A stretch of 64,000 nt of DNA, taken from contig NZ_QPEX01000010.1 in the NCBI RefSeq assembly GCF_003335505.1, positions 682,001-746,000 on the forward strand, read 5' to 3'. This document shows positions 43,198 to 52,643 of this stretch, piece by piece. The stretch comes from Bremerella cremea (GTDB taxonomy: Bacteria > Planctomycetota > Planctomycetia > Pirellulales > Pirellulaceae). The first letter of the stretch is position 1. Each line of letters starts with the position of its first letter. Made by a program: the position numbers and the translations under genes. Under the pieces are notes generated by a model. That model worked only from the letters and a program-made list of their open reading frames with translations, was not told the origin of the DNA and made no database searches.

Positions 43198-44949
43198 TTA
43201 GCGAGAATCAGCCGCCTTGCGGGTGGCGACTTCCACTAATTCAGGCGATGGCCGCAAGGCAATCAGAGGATAATCTTTCAGAAAATAGGGTTCACGAGCC
43301 ACTTCCACCAATTGGCTGCGGACAAAACCGGGTAGTTCCTCCAGTTTCTCTGGCGTCGTCAGCACAATGGTGTTTCCGCCCTGCGAGAACTCACGTTCTA
43401 AATCTTCTGCTCCCTCTGGCACAAACTTCACCGGCTGGCCGGCATAATAGACCCAACTAGCTTCACTCACGCCGAACGAGCATAGCGAGGCTCCTGGTGT
43501 GGCTTGATCTATCTTGGTCAGCAAGCGGTCGATGGACTGGTGGTCGGAAACTCGCTGAGCAACCAACGCGAACAATCCCACGACAAACAAGGTGGCCATC
43601 GTGGCAAATGCACCGAACGCTTTGGGAAGGTCAGACTTCGACTTCCACCACCAAGCCAGACAGCCGCCAATCACAAGCACCACGCCGACGATGGGCACCA
43701 AGTATTCGCCCGGCAAGTAAACCCTGGCAGCCACCGCAAGACCAATGGACATCAGCACGCCAACAAGCGTCGTTAGCCCAAACGTCATGTCGAACCAGCG
43801 AGCAGAAAGAGCCACTTGTCGCGAAATCACGCGAGCCACGAAGCAACCCATCAACAAAGCCAAGCCAGGGTAAAGGGGGGTGACGTAGCTAGGCAACTTG
43901 GTCTGAGCGACCGAGAACGCCCCCAACCATACACCTACCCAACAGCAACAAAAGATCAACGCGAAACGTGTTTTGGAGTCGGATTTCAGTTGGCGAGTCA
44001 AATCAACCAATAGGGGCGAAAAGAACACCGACCAAGGAAAGAACCCCACGCAGATCGCCAGCAGGTAATAAACTGGTGGCCCAGAATGTCCTTCGAATGC
44101 GGTTACCGCACGGTTGAGATTGTGTTCAAAGAAAAAACCTTCGATCCAGCGAAAATCGCGGGCCGCAACCCACAAATACCAAGGCAACGCCACCGCCAAA
44201 CAAGCAGTCAGCGCCAAGACTGGTCGCATAAACCAGACCGTCTTCAAAAAATGCAGCGGCAAGAAGGGTCGCACGAGCGACAAAGCCCACTGGCTCCACG
44301 TGGTCGACGGATCGGTTTCTGGCAAACGCACGATCAACAGAAACATTCCAATGATCGCCGTCGGCAGCACCAAGCCGACCGGTCCCTTAGATAAGACCGC
44401 CAAGCCAAACACGCCGTACAGCAAAACCACCTGCCACCATTGTTTCGGATAATAAGTAGCCGATTCGTTTTCTTCCCCAGCAGCAGGAAAACTAAAGCAG
44501 ACGTACGTCCACATTCCCAGCGCGACAAAGAAAATCAGGGGTGCGTCTGGGGTCGCGGCTCTAGCGGCCACGGTAAACATCAACGTTGTCGCCAGGCAAA
44601 TGCCAGCCCAAAGCCCGGTGCTTCGATCAAACAGCCGACGCCCCATATCGTAGGTCAACAGAACCGTGAACGTACCTAATACTGCGGAAAAGAAGCGGGC
44701 ACTGAATTCATTCACACCGAACATCGAATAGGCCGAGATCATCAACCAATACAACAGGGCCGGCTTGTGCGTTCGTAATTCATCGTTGAAACGAGGCACG
44801 ACCCAATCGTGTGCCTCCATCATTTCGACGGCGCAGCCAGCATTGCGCGGCTCGTCTCGATCCCAAAGCTTGGGACCACCGAGGTTTGTAAAGAAGACGA
44901 TCAGACTGAGGCCAATCAGCAGCCCCAGATTTCCTTTTGCCGAGGACAT
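43198..44949 (-). CDS. ArnT-like glycosyltransferase (GT83, phospholipid-linked sugar donor)
   Basis: A 583-residue integral membrane protein with about twelve helices. The first periplasmic loop carries WDRDEPRNAGCAVEMM, the Asp-Glu pair used by the ArnT/PMT group, and HKPALLYWL follows. These enzymes move a sugar (for ArnT, 4-amino-arabinose) from undecaprenyl phosphate to lipid A or to proteins on the outer face of the cytoplasmic membrane. A C-terminal soluble domain of about 110 residues is present. It is divergent from the PAP2 phosphatase gene, which would suit a lipid-phosphate substrate, but the sugar and acceptor are not known. Confidence 0.9.
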   Translation of the reverse strand: MSSAKGNLGLLIGLSLIVFFTNLGGPKLWDRDEPRNAGCAVEMMEAHDWVVPRFNDELRTHKPALLYWLMISAYSMFGVNEFSARFFSAVLGTFTVLLTYDMGRRLFDRSTGLWAGICLATTLMFTVAARAATPDAPLIFFVALGMWTYVCFSFPAAGEENESATYYPKQWWQVVLLYGVFGLAVLSKGPVGLVLPTAIIGMFLLIVRLPETDPSTTWSQWALSLVRPFLPLHFLKTVWFMRPVLALTACLAVALPWYLWVAARDFRWIEGFFFEHNLNRAVTAFEGHSGPPVYYLLAICVGFFPWSVFFSPLLVDLTRQLKSDSKTRFALIFCCCWVGVWLGAFSVAQTKLPSYVTPLYPGLALLMGCFVARVISRQVALSARWFDMTFGLTTLVGVLMSIGLAVAARVYLPGEYLVPIVGVVLVIGGCLAWWWKSKSDLPKAFGAFATMATLFVVGLFALVAQRVSDHQSIDRLLTKIDQATPGASLCSFGVSEASWVYYAGQPVKFVPEGAEDLEREFSQGGNTIVLTTPEKLEELPGFVRSQLVEVAREPYFLKDYPLIALRPSPELVEVATRKAADSR

Positions 44950-45108
44950 GGCAGCATTCCTTTGCTTGCATGCGGTTCAGTCGAGAAGTTTACCCCAACT
45001 TCCAGCCCTGGGCCAATGGCACTTCTGTCGCGGATTCTGCCATTGGTCTTTTCTCAGGAAGGCGTTAAGTTGACGATAGCACCCTTTTTGTCAAAACGAG
45101 TGGTCTGA

Positions 45109-45900
45109 ATGAGCCTTCACCACGTTGAACCTGAGATGTCGTCGAGTCCCCAGCAACCGTCTTGCCCCGAGCAAGTTCCCCCCTCCCCTGCCTCGTTGCC
45201 GCAAGACAATCAATTCGACGGGCGTTTCTTTTTGATTCTGTCGGCGATTTTTGCCGTCTGCGGGTGCTTGTCGTTCTTCATCGATAGTACGATCAGCCGG
45301 CAACTGGCCGAACCTCCCCACGAGTTTCGCTTCATCGGGGGGGATTTGAAGAAGCTCATTTCGTTAAGCGAAGTTTTTGGCCACGGCACCGGCGTCGCCA
45401 TGGTAGTTCTGGCCGTCTTTGCCCTCGACCTTCAAAATCGCTGGAAAGTTGGCCTCCTAATCGCAACCGCGTTTGGGGCAGGCCTGATGGCGAATATTGC
45501 CAAGTTCATCGGCGTCGCTCGTCAACGTCCGCATGCGTTTGATTTCTCGCAGCCGATTTGGGACAGCTTTTATCAAACGTTTCCATTTCTGCATTGGTTT
45601 TCTCAGGAAGAACTCCGCCAAGCCGCTTACCAGAGCTTCCCTTCGGGCCATTCGGCAACCGCAGCAGGGCTATGTGTTGGCTTGTGCTATCTCTATCCCC
45701 ACGCTCGTTGGTACTTTCTGCTGGTGACCTGCCTGGCTTGCTTCCAACGCGTTGCCTTTCGCATGCACTTCACCAGCGATGCTTTCCTCGGTGCGGCCCT
45801 GGGCATGGCAACTGCCACGCTTCTGCTGATGTATGGTCGTGTTCCGCAAATGGTAGGCTGGGCAGAAAGAAAAATTAGGGGCAATACAACAGATAGCTAA
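45109..45900 (+). CDS. PAP2-family membrane phosphatase
   Basis: A 263-residue protein with a Pro/Ser-rich N terminus and about five or six membrane helices. The three PAP2 motifs are present: KFIGVARQRP, FPSGHSATAA and RMHFTSDAFLG, with the catalytic histidines in the last two. Such enzymes dephosphorylate undecaprenyl pyrophosphate, phosphatidate or lipid A on the outer face of the cytoplasmic membrane. Its divergent neighbour is an ArnT-like glycosyltransferase that uses lipid-phosphate sugars, a plausible functional link. Confidence 0.9.
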   Translation: MSLHHVEPEMSSSPQQPSCPEQVPPSPASLPQDNQFDGRFFLILSAIFAVCGCLSFFIDSTISRQLAEPPHEFRFIGGDLKKLISLSEVFGHGTGVAMVVLAVFALDLQNRWKVGLLIATAFGAGLMANIAKFIGVARQRPHAFDFSQPIWDSFYQTFPFLHWFSQEELRQAAYQSFPSGHSATAAGLCVGLCYLYPHARWYFLLVTCLACFQRVAFRMHFTSDAFLGAALGMATATLLLMYGRVPQMVGWAERKIRGNTTDS

Positions 45901-45999
45901 ATGCCGCGTCGAATTTTTCGCTGCAATAATTTGGCAAAATCCCCGATTCCTGTCAGACTTCACAGTTCAAGCCAACTAATGTACTGCAAGGAGCCTGGG

Positions 46000-46572
46000 A
46001 TGCATTCGTTCGTCTGTGTATTGGCAGTTCTCGCTGCCCCACCAACACTCGAGAACGCCAAGGAAGTAACCACGGTAGCCACCGAAGTAGCCGAGTCAGC
46101 GCCACTCAAGCCGCACGAAATTCGCCAAGCTTTGCGCACGACGCTCAAGAGCGAAGCAGCCAGCGAAACCTTTGCCGACCGCCGTACCGCCATCGAACGA
46201 CTCTGCTATTTGTTTCAAGAGTTGATGCTGAGCGAAGACTTCGCCGAACTCGATCGCCAGAAATGGCGTGCCCGTTTGGTATCGCGATTTCGTTCGATCC
46301 AGGACGATTTAGAAAAGCTCCCCCGCGAGACTACGGAAACACGTAGCCTCAGCCAGGATGGTGCCCGGGGCGGAGCAGCCCTCGATCAGCGTGGTGCGGA
46401 CGAGCTAATCAACCTGATCACCACAACCATCGATCCCGAAACCTGGGAAAATCTCGGCGGTAACGGCAGCATCTTTTACTACAGCAATCTTCAAGTGCTA
46501 GTGATTCGCCAAACGCAAGAAGTTCACGAAAAAATCGGCGGTATCAATCGCGGTCTACGCAGTGGCCCTTAG
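46000..46572 (+). CDS. Exported protein with a short secretin-like C-terminal segment
   Basis: A 190-residue protein. A short hydrophobic N terminus (MHSFVCVLAVLAAPP) may act as a signal peptide. The body is charged and helical, and the last 50 residues (LITTTIDPETWENLGG, then LQVLVIRQTQEVHEKIGG) resemble the segment that ends the N0-like domain of secretins and related planctomycete proteins. The start at 46000 has AAGGAG at 8 bases upstream; the frame also runs to 45901 without one. It follows the PAP2 gene and precedes a strong hairpin. Function is unknown. Confidence 0.65.
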   Translation: MHSFVCVLAVLAAPPTLENAKEVTTVATEVAESAPLKPHEIRQALRTTLKSEAASETFADRRTAIERLCYLFQELMLSEDFAELDRQKWRARLVSRFRSIQDDLEKLPRETTETRSLSQDGARGGAALDQRGADELINLITTTIDPETWENLGGNGSIFYYSNLQVLVIRQTQEVHEKIGGINRGLRSGP

Positions 46573-46586
46573 TTGCGGCCATAAAA

Positions 46587-46615
46587 AAAGCCCGCTGTGG
46601 CGAACAGCGGGCTTT
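46587..46615 (-). terminator. Strong Rho-independent terminator between convergent genes
   Basis: A perfect 12-base stem (AAAGCCCGCTGT at 46587-46598, complement at 46604-46615) with a 5-base loop. On the minus strand it is followed by a run of seven T (46583-46589), so it ends the FKBP gene. It lies 14 bases after the stop of the rightward gene and may work both ways. Confidence 0.9.
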
Positions 46616-46649
46616 CTAATGTTGGGTCGATTGGAACTAGGCCAACCCA

Positions 46650-47321
46650 TTATTTTTTGACATCCAGCAGTTCGATATCAAAGACCAGGACCGCATTGGC
46701 AGGAATGCTGCGATTGCCTTTGGGACCGTAAGCGAGGTCGGAAGGTATGAACAACTTCCATTTGTCGCCAACCTTCATCATCTGCAACGCTTCCGTCCAA
46801 CCTGCGATCACTCCGTCAACAGGGAACTCGGCTGGCTTGCCACGAGCGTACGAGCTGTCAAATTCGGTTCCATCGAGCAGGACACCCTTGTAGTCGCAGA
46901 CGACGACATCTTCCAACGTCGGCGTTGCCCCGGTGCCTTGTTTGACGACTTGGTATTGCAGGCCGCTCTTGGTGGTTTTCACACCTTCCTTTTTGGCATT
47001 TTCAGCCAGGAATTCTTGCCCAGCCTTGGCGGCGTCAGCGGCCTTCTTTTCCATGTGAGCTTGAACGACCGCTTCAAACTTTTGAAACGCAGCGGCCGTT
47101 TGTTCTGGCGTCAACTTCGATTCTTTACCAGACATGCCGTCGCGAAAACCAGCGACTAAGGCTTCGATATCAAAGGGAACATTGGGGTTGGCGACTTCGT
47201 TCGCAATGTTGCGGCCGATTGCGTAACTGGCTTGCTGCGCGGGCGATTCCAATTTTGTCTCCTGGGCGAAGGCCGCCTGAGCGACCAGCACCATCGCAAT
47301 GGCGCCTAGTGAACGGATCAT
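46650..47321 (-). CDS. Exported FKBP-type peptidyl-prolyl cis-trans isomerase
   Basis: A 223-residue protein of the FkpA/Mip group. It has a signal peptide (MIRSLGAIAMVLVAQAAFAQ), a helical N-terminal dimerisation domain (QQASYAIGRNIANEV) and a C-terminal FKBP domain with DVVVCDYKGVLLDGTEFDSS, GWTEALQMMKVGDKWKLFIP and LAYGPKGN. It assists folding in the periplasmic space. The start at 47321 is chosen because AAAGGAAA lies 7 bases upstream; the ORF runs to 47378 without a signal peptide at the front. A strong terminator follows. Confidence 0.94.
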   Translation of the reverse strand: MIRSLGAIAMVLVAQAAFAQETKLESPAQQASYAIGRNIANEVANPNVPFDIEALVAGFRDGMSGKESKLTPEQTAAAFQKFEAVVQAHMEKKAADAAKAGQEFLAENAKKEGVKTTKSGLQYQVVKQGTGATPTLEDVVVCDYKGVLLDGTEFDSSYARGKPAEFPVDGVIAGWTEALQMMKVGDKWKLFIPSDLAYGPKGNRSIPANAVLVFDIELLDVKK

Positions 47322-47403
47322 GAATTTCCTTTCGGGCATTAGGTGGGAACCCGGGATGGGTTTGGTAACTTGAACCAATTTCAGAGTACCGGCGGTAATT
47401 ATC

Positions 47404-47448
47404 GGGGTTTTCCCTCTTTCGGAAAAGAGAGGGGAAAGGCAAAAACCC
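47404..47448 (-). terminator. Hairpin after the DUF1570 gene
   Basis: An imperfect inverted repeat: GGGGTTTTCCCTCTTTC on the left pairs with GAAAAGAGAGGGGAAAGG and AAAAACCC on the right. It starts at the DUF1570 stop codon and lies before the FKBP gene on the same strand. The pairing has an interruption, so the terminator role is tentative. Confidence 0.4.
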
Positions 47449-48869
47449 TAGTGAATCGAACGCAGCCATTGCGCAGCGGCACGTTCAGCCGCCGAGCGAT
47501 TAGGTAAAACGATCATATCGACCTGGGCTTGTTGCTGTTGGGTAGCATCCAACTTCCGGATCTGTTCTTGCTGCCACTTGTTGGCCAACTGTTGGCTATG
47601 AAACACGTTGGCCGTCCCAAAAACTCGATTATTGACGTTGATTCTTACCGTCGCCACAAAATGCCGGAACTCCTTCAGGGGATGGTCGTACGGCTGCTCT
47701 TTCAAGTGCTGAACCATCTCGCGTTCCAAACCGGCGAGATCCGTGCCGAAAAACTCTTGAAAAAGTTCCCGGTTACTTGTCACTTTCCCTTCCGAATCCG
47801 TTGTCAAAGCCCCTTCCATCGGCCGAGTTTCGCTGACTCGCTTCATGAATTTGTCGAATTCCAGCTTGTGCCGGCTGGCCAGAAAGTGGGTTAATGCCCA
47901 AGCCGAGGCATACCCAGTCGACGTCAGCCGCTGGGCTGCGACGGTGTCGTCGATCATCTTCCCATCGGCCTGAGTTGCATCTCGGGCTTTCAGGTACGAC
48001 TCCAATTCGAACATCCGCATGTCATTGATATCTCCGGCCCCCTTCCAACGGAGTCGCTTACCAAAGTCGGTCGGAGCGTAATACTCGGCGATTCCTTCAG
48101 AAATCCACATTGGCCAGCGCGAAAGTCGTTGTTGCACGCCAATATTATGCAGAATCTGATGCGCCCCTTCGTGCGAGATCGTCGAAATGGCCTGGCGGTT
48201 ATAAAGCTCCCACTTGAAGGGTGTTTCCGTCGGTTTTTCGTACATCACCACGTGGTTTTCGATGGTGTCGTAAAAAGCGACCACGCCATCGGGCAATTCC
48301 GAGAACTTTTTGTATTCTTCCTCGGTGGCAAACATGATCACCACCAGCGGCACTTCCGGATCGTGGACCTCGATTTTCTGCCGTTTGGCGTGCGCCGACA
48401 CGCCAGGAAGCATCGATTCCATGATTCGCATCGTCCCCTTGGCAAACTCGTTCGAGGTGTTGTAGACGAAGATAAAGTGACGGGACGAGAAAGTCCGGAA
48501 GCCGGGATGCTCGGCTTTGAGGCGGCGTTCCAGATCTTTGCGGTCCATTCCCTCGAACGCTTCTTCGGTCTTTTTGACCTCCGAGATCTGTTTGGTTACC
48601 AGCTTTCCATCTGGCTGTTCGACCACCAAATTGCCACCGATCGCCAAATGAATCTTGCCGATCTCGGTTTTCCCATCGTCGGTGCGGTACTGCACATTTC
48701 CCTTCACGTCGTGAAGAACGAGGCCAGGGGGAATATCGAGTCCAAACGCGCGCGGATCAGGCACGGTGACTCGCTTTGCCTGAGCTAAGAGAGTCGAGGT
48801 TGAAACCAGAAACGCCAAAACTGCCAAGACACCCCCGTTCAAGGGGAGTCCACGCCGTTGATACAGCAT
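47448..48869 (-). CDS. Exported DUF1570 protein, putative zinc metalloprotease
   Basis: A 473-residue protein with a signal peptide (hydrophobic GGVLAVLAFLVSTSTLLAQA). The central domain carries a HExxH zinc motif, HEGAH at residues 233-237, and a third ligand in WISEGIAEYY about 20 residues later, the gluzincin pattern of the DUF1570 family. SSRHFIFVYNTS at about residue 128 begins the family domain. The start at 48869 is chosen for the signal peptide; the ORF extends to 48941. It should act outside the cytoplasm on unknown peptide or protein substrates. Its neighbour downstream is the FKBP isomerase. Confidence 0.88.
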   Translation of the reverse strand: MLYQRRGLPLNGGVLAVLAFLVSTSTLLAQAKRVTVPDPRAFGLDIPPGLVLHDVKGNVQYRTDDGKTEIGKIHLAIGGNLVVEQPDGKLVTKQISEVKKTEEAFEGMDRKDLERRLKAEHPGFRTFSSRHFIFVYNTSNEFAKGTMRIMESMLPGVSAHAKRQKIEVHDPEVPLVVIMFATEEEYKKFSELPDGVVAFYDTIENHVVMYEKPTETPFKWELYNRQAISTISHEGAHQILHNIGVQQRLSRWPMWISEGIAEYYAPTDFGKRLRWKGAGDINDMRMFELESYLKARDATQADGKMIDDTVAAQRLTSTGYASAWALTHFLASRHKLEFDKFMKRVSETRPMEGALTTDSEGKVTSNRELFQEFFGTDLAGLEREMVQHLKEQPYDHPLKEFRHFVATVRINVNNRVFGTANVFHSQQLANKWQQEQIRKLDATQQQQAQVDMIVLPNRSAAERAAAQWLRSIH

Positions 48870-49190
48870 GCGATCGTTCCGTCGGAAAACCAAACTAACA
48901 GAAGAGGTTACGCCCTGCCCAATCGGTATCGGCCTAAGCAAACGATCACGAACGTGGGGGGCGTTACTTACTTATTGTCGCCTACGATGCTTGTGCAGCA
49001 AGCATTTTTATCAGGACTATGCTTGGACTGCTCGGAAAATGAAAAAGTTTCCCGATTTCTGACACTTAGGGCGATTAGTGGGGTTTAGATTACAGTGAGT
49101 AACCTAAGGATAGGTTAGCGCAATCTTACTTTTTTTTCGTATTGCCTATCACCCGATACAAGACGTTAACATAAGACTATATAGCAACTT
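48870..49190. other. Intergenic region before the secretin-like gene
   Basis: About 320 bases between divergent genes. Seen here are a 16-base hairpin AACCTA-AGGA-TAGGTT at 49101-49116 and a run of eight T at 49130-49137, followed by an AT-rich stretch that probably holds the promoter of the 49191 gene. No RNA gene or ORF of substance was recognised. Confidence 0.45.
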
Positions 49191-52100
49191 ATGCACGCTA
49201 AGCTCTTCTCATATTCTCGCGGCAAGCTGGTTTTCCAACCGATTAGTTGGACGGTGGCTTTGCTCTTTCTTGCGTCCTTAAGCAACCTTCAGGCAGCAGA
49301 CCCGACCTACGTGGGGGTTCTGGCGACCGCCTTGGAAGAAGACATCGCCGCTCAACTGCAGCTCAGCGAAGAAAAATACATGGAGCTGCGGACCCTGGCC
49401 TATGAGCGCGAAAAGAAAGCGCTCAACTTAGCGTTAGAGCTCCGTGGAGCGACTCCGGCCCAACAACGCGAGAAACTGGCACCCTTTGTGGCGGAATCGG
49501 AAAAGATGGCCATGGAGCTCTTAACCGAACCGCAGCGCGAGGTCCTCAAGAAAATTCAAATCCAAAAGAAGGGGCTCGCCTCTTTGGTCGATGCCGAGGT
49601 CGCTGCGCAGTTGAACTTGGCGGACTGGCAGAAAAAGCAAATTGAAGACCGCCTAGCCTCCGCCCAGCGAAGTGGGGCTGGCTCGCGAGAAATGGCCGAA
49701 TACGAACGATTCGCCAACAAACTGCTCAGCGATTCCCAGCGAGCCAAATGGGAAGAAATCGCCGGTATCACGGAAACCGCCGAGCCACTTCCGGCCGACA
49801 AAGTGATTCCTCCCAACGAAGAAGAAGCAGCTGAAATGACGGCGGCGGCCACCAAATCGGCGGGCGAGGCCGGGCCGATGCGGTTCAGCTTTCGCTATCA
49901 ACCGTGGGGAGACGTGCTCGACTGGTTTGCTGAAAACGCCGGCCTTTCGCTGGAAATGAATGCCCCCCCACCCGGAACGTTCAACTATGTCGACGGCAAG
50001 GAATACTCCCCAGCCGAAGCCTTAGACGTGCTTAACAGCATTTTGTTGACCAAAGGCTACACTCTGGTTCGTCGCGAAAAGATGTTGATTGTCGTCAACC
50101 TGGAAGACGGCATCCCGCCGAACCTGGTGACCACGGTCGACATGGATGATCTCGACAATCGGGGCGAATACGAACTGGTTAGCGTCTTGTTTGACCTGAA
50201 AAAGATGAAGGCCGAAGATGCCCAAGCCGAGATCAGCAAGCTAATCGGCCCGCAAGGCTCGGTTGTTGCGTTGAACCAATCGCAGCAGGTTTTTGTCACG
50301 GAAACGGGCGGACGCTTGCGAACCATTCGCGACATGATTCAAGCGGTTGAAAACCCGTTCGGCAACGACGTCACCGTGGTCGAAACCAAGAACCTGATGG
50401 CTGAAGAGATCTTAACGGTCGTACGCCAATTACTGGGCATGCCCGAAGGGACCAACGCAACCGAGGATGGCTCGCTGCGGATTGCCAGTGATACGCTGGG
50501 CACCAAGATCTTCCTGACGGGTAAGAAGTCGAGCGTGGAGAAAGCCGAAAAGCTGATCACTCAGGTCGACGTCCCTGGCGGCTTCGGTAGTTCTCCTGCC
50601 GATCAGCTTCAGCTTGAGGCCTATCCTCTTGGAAGCCTCGATCCAGAGACCACGCTGCAAGTGATGCAAACGTTGTTGGCCGGCAACCCAGACGTGCGTG
50701 TGACCACCGACACCAACACCGGCAATATCATTGTTCTCGGTCGGGCCAGTCAGCATGCCACCGTCAAAGCCACGCTGTCTCAGTTACAGCGAGATTCGAA
50801 ACAAGTCGATGTCATTCAGCTAACAACGATTGATCCCCAGATGGCTGTGTTGTCCATCAACAAGCTGTTTGGTGGTTCTGGCGAAAAACCGAATCCGAAC
50901 GCTCCGATTATCGATGCCGATCCCCTGACTTCGCAACTACTAGTGCGAGGCACTGCGGAACAAGTTCGTCAGATTCACGACTTGCTAGAAAAAATGGGAG
51001 AAGATCCCGACGCTGCCCTGGCACTGCAAGGCGAGCGAGGCAACATCCGCTCTATCCCGCTTACTGGCACTGCGGCAGAACGGGTTCTGAGTGAACTCGA
51101 AATGCTATGGCCAACCGTCAGCAAGAGTCGGATCCGTGTGGTTCGACCATCGTCGACGCCATCGGTGCGTGGCCTTAATGCCCAACCCCAAATGGAAAGT
51201 CCCAATACCACGAACAAGCCAGCATACGACGAAGCTCAGCTACCTCGTCCCCCCATCGATTCGGAAGCGCGCCGAGCAACGAACGACTTGTTTCATTTCG
51301 TGGACTACACCCAAGCCAATGAAGGCTCAGACGAGGGTAACGTCGCTGTAGCCCCAGCCGCGAAGCCATCTATTCCGATTATCACAGGCGCTCAAGCTCC
51401 GGAAGTTGCTCAGCCAGTTAGCCCTTCCGACATCGCCCCTCCGGTAGCCAGCCAACCGGCGCAATCGCTGGGCACCCTGAATAAACCGGGCGAAATCGTC
51501 GTCATGATGGGCCCCCGTGGGCTGATCATTGCCTCGGAAGATCAAGAAGCGTTGAACAAGTTAGAAACGCTGATCGAGACCCTGAGCAACCGTTACTCGT
51601 CTTCGTCTGACTATTCGGTCTATTACTTGAAGTACCTTAAAGCGGATGTTGGCGCAGCGATGCTGCAAAGCGTTTTGACTGGGGTCGCTCCGAGCAGCAA
51701 CGAGGGTGGTGGCTCTCTCATGGGAGACATCGCTTCCGAAATGCTTGGCGGTGGCGGCGGCTTGATGGGCTCGCTGATGGGCCTCGGCGGAGGCGGCACC
51801 AGCACCTCGCTCAGCGGAGGCTCCCTTAGCATCATTCCCGACATGCGATTGAATGCGTTGTATGTTCAAGCGAGCGTGGAAGATCTCGATAAGATCGATC
51901 AACTGCTCAAAATTATGGATCAACCGCACAGCCCAGAAATGGTTGAGACCAAACGACAACCTCGTATGATTCCAGTCCTTTACACCAATGCCCAAGAGAT
52001 CGCCAGCATTGTTCAACAGGTCTACTCTGACCGAATCGCCGCGAGCGCCAGTAGTCAACAGCAGCGCCAGCCTTCGCCGGAAGACTTCATTCGCGCCTTG

Positions 52101-52643
52101 CGTGGCGGCAGAGGCGGTCGTGATGGTGGTGGCGGAGGTGGGGCTCAGAGCGAGCCAGAAAAAATGACGATTGGCGTCGACGCGCGAAGCAACTCACTCG
52201 TCGTTTCAGCTCCTGATCCTTTGTTTGAAGAAGTGAAGTCACTTGTCGAACAACTCGACTTGGCCGGAGACGACACCAACCAAACCATGCAGGCAGTCCG
52301 AATTCGCAGCTCGAATCCTGAGACGCTCCAAAAAGCGTTGCAGAGCATTACGGGCCAGCCTGTCACGGTCAATTCGACGAGCAACTCGAATAGCAACAGT
52401 AGCAGCACAACGCCAACGGCTCCTAATCCCGACGAAATCCGCCAGCGGATGGAAATGTTCCAGCGAATGCGGCAACAAATGCAAGGGGGCGGCGGTCCTC
52501 CAGGAGGTGCCCCAGGCGGTGGCCGAAGCGGTTTTGGCGGTGGTGGAACAGGTGGTCGCGGAGGCTTCGGTGGCGGTGGAACAGGCGGCCGGGGCGGCTT
52601 TGGCGGTCGTGGCACCACTGGCGGAGGCCGCGGTGGCCGTTAA
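49191..52643 (+). CDS. Exported protein of secretin N-domain-like repeats without a visible secretin barrel
   Basis: An 1150-residue protein. A signal peptide (residues 1-36, ending SNLQAA) is followed by a Spy-like helical region (about 45-200: AAQLQLSEEKYMELRTL, LLTEPQREVLKK, LLSDSQRAKWEE). An N0/STN-like domain (about 228-305: FRYQPWGDVLDWFAENAGL, YTLVRREKMLIVVN) leads into seven or more N1/NolW-like repeats (such as LMAEEILTVVRQLLGM, SIIPDMRLNALYVQAS, IGVDARSNSLVVSAPD). The last 60 residues are Gly/Arg-rich. The C-terminal secretin barrel with its conserved motifs is absent. In a type II secretion region it takes the place expected for gspD. It could be a periplasmic scaffold or a divergent outer-membrane partner. 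Confidence 0.85.
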   Translation: MHAKLFSYSRGKLVFQPISWTVALLFLASLSNLQAADPTYVGVLATALEEDIAAQLQLSEEKYMELRTLAYEREKKALNLALELRGATPAQQREKLAPFVAESEKMAMELLTEPQREVLKKIQIQKKGLASLVDAEVAAQLNLADWQKKQIEDRLASAQRSGAGSREMAEYERFANKLLSDSQRAKWEEIAGITETAEPLPADKVIPPNEEEAAEMTAAATKSAGEAGPMRFSFRYQPWGDVLDWFAENAGLSLEMNAPPPGTFNYVDGKEYSPAEALDVLNSILLTKGYTLVRREKMLIVVNLEDGIPPNLVTTVDMDDLDNRGEYELVSVLFDLKKMKAEDAQAEISKLIGPQGSVVALNQSQQVFVTETGGRLRTIRDMIQAVENPFGNDVTVVETKNLMAEEILTVVRQLLGMPEGTNATEDGSLRIASDTLGTKIFLTGKKSSVEKAEKLITQVDVPGGFGSSPADQLQLEAYPLGSLDPETTLQVMQTLLAGNPDVRVTTDTNTGNIIVLGRASQHATVKATLSQLQRDSKQVDVIQLTTIDPQMAVLSINKLFGGSGEKPNPNAPIIDADPLTSQLLVRGTAEQVRQIHDLLEKMGEDPDAALALQGERGNIRSIPLTGTAAERVLSELEMLWPTVSKSRIRVVRPSSTPSVRGLNAQPQMESPNTTNKPAYDEAQLPRPPIDSEARRATNDLFHFVDYTQANEGSDEGNVAVAPAAKPSIPIITGAQAPEVAQPVSPSDIAPPVASQPAQSLGTLNKPGEIVVMMGPRGLIIASEDQEALNKLETLIETLSNRYSSSSDYSVYYLKYLKADVGAAMLQSVLTGVAPSSNEGGGSLMGDIASEMLGGGGGLMGSLMGLGGGGTSTSLSGGSLSIIPDMRLNALYVQASVEDLDKIDQLLKIMDQPHSPEMVETKRQPRMIPVLYTNAQEIASIVQQVYSDRIAASASSQQQRQPSPEDFIRALRGGRGGRDGGGGGGAQSEPEKMTIGVDARSNSLVVSAPDPLFEEVKSLVEQLDLAGDDTNQTMQAVRIRSSNPETLQKALQSITGQPVTVNSTSNSNSNSSSTTPTAPNPDEIRQRMEMFQRMRQQMQGGGGPPGGAPGGGRSGFGGGGTGGRGGFGGGGTGGRGGFGGRGTTGGGRGGR
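52533..52598 (+). repeat. 33-base tandem repeat in the Gly/Arg-rich tail
   Basis: Two 33-base units (52533-52565 and 52566-52598) both encode FGGGGTGGRGG, differing mainly at third codon positions, and a partial third unit follows. They form part of the low-complexity tail of the secretin-like protein. The silent differences suggest that the amino-acid pattern is maintained. Confidence 0.75.

Noticed and set aside
52480..52643. Gly-rich tandem repeats taken as a possible CRISPR-like or transposon array
   Set aside because: The repeat units are in frame with the coding sequence and encode Gly/Arg-rich protein, so they are part of a low-complexity tail.
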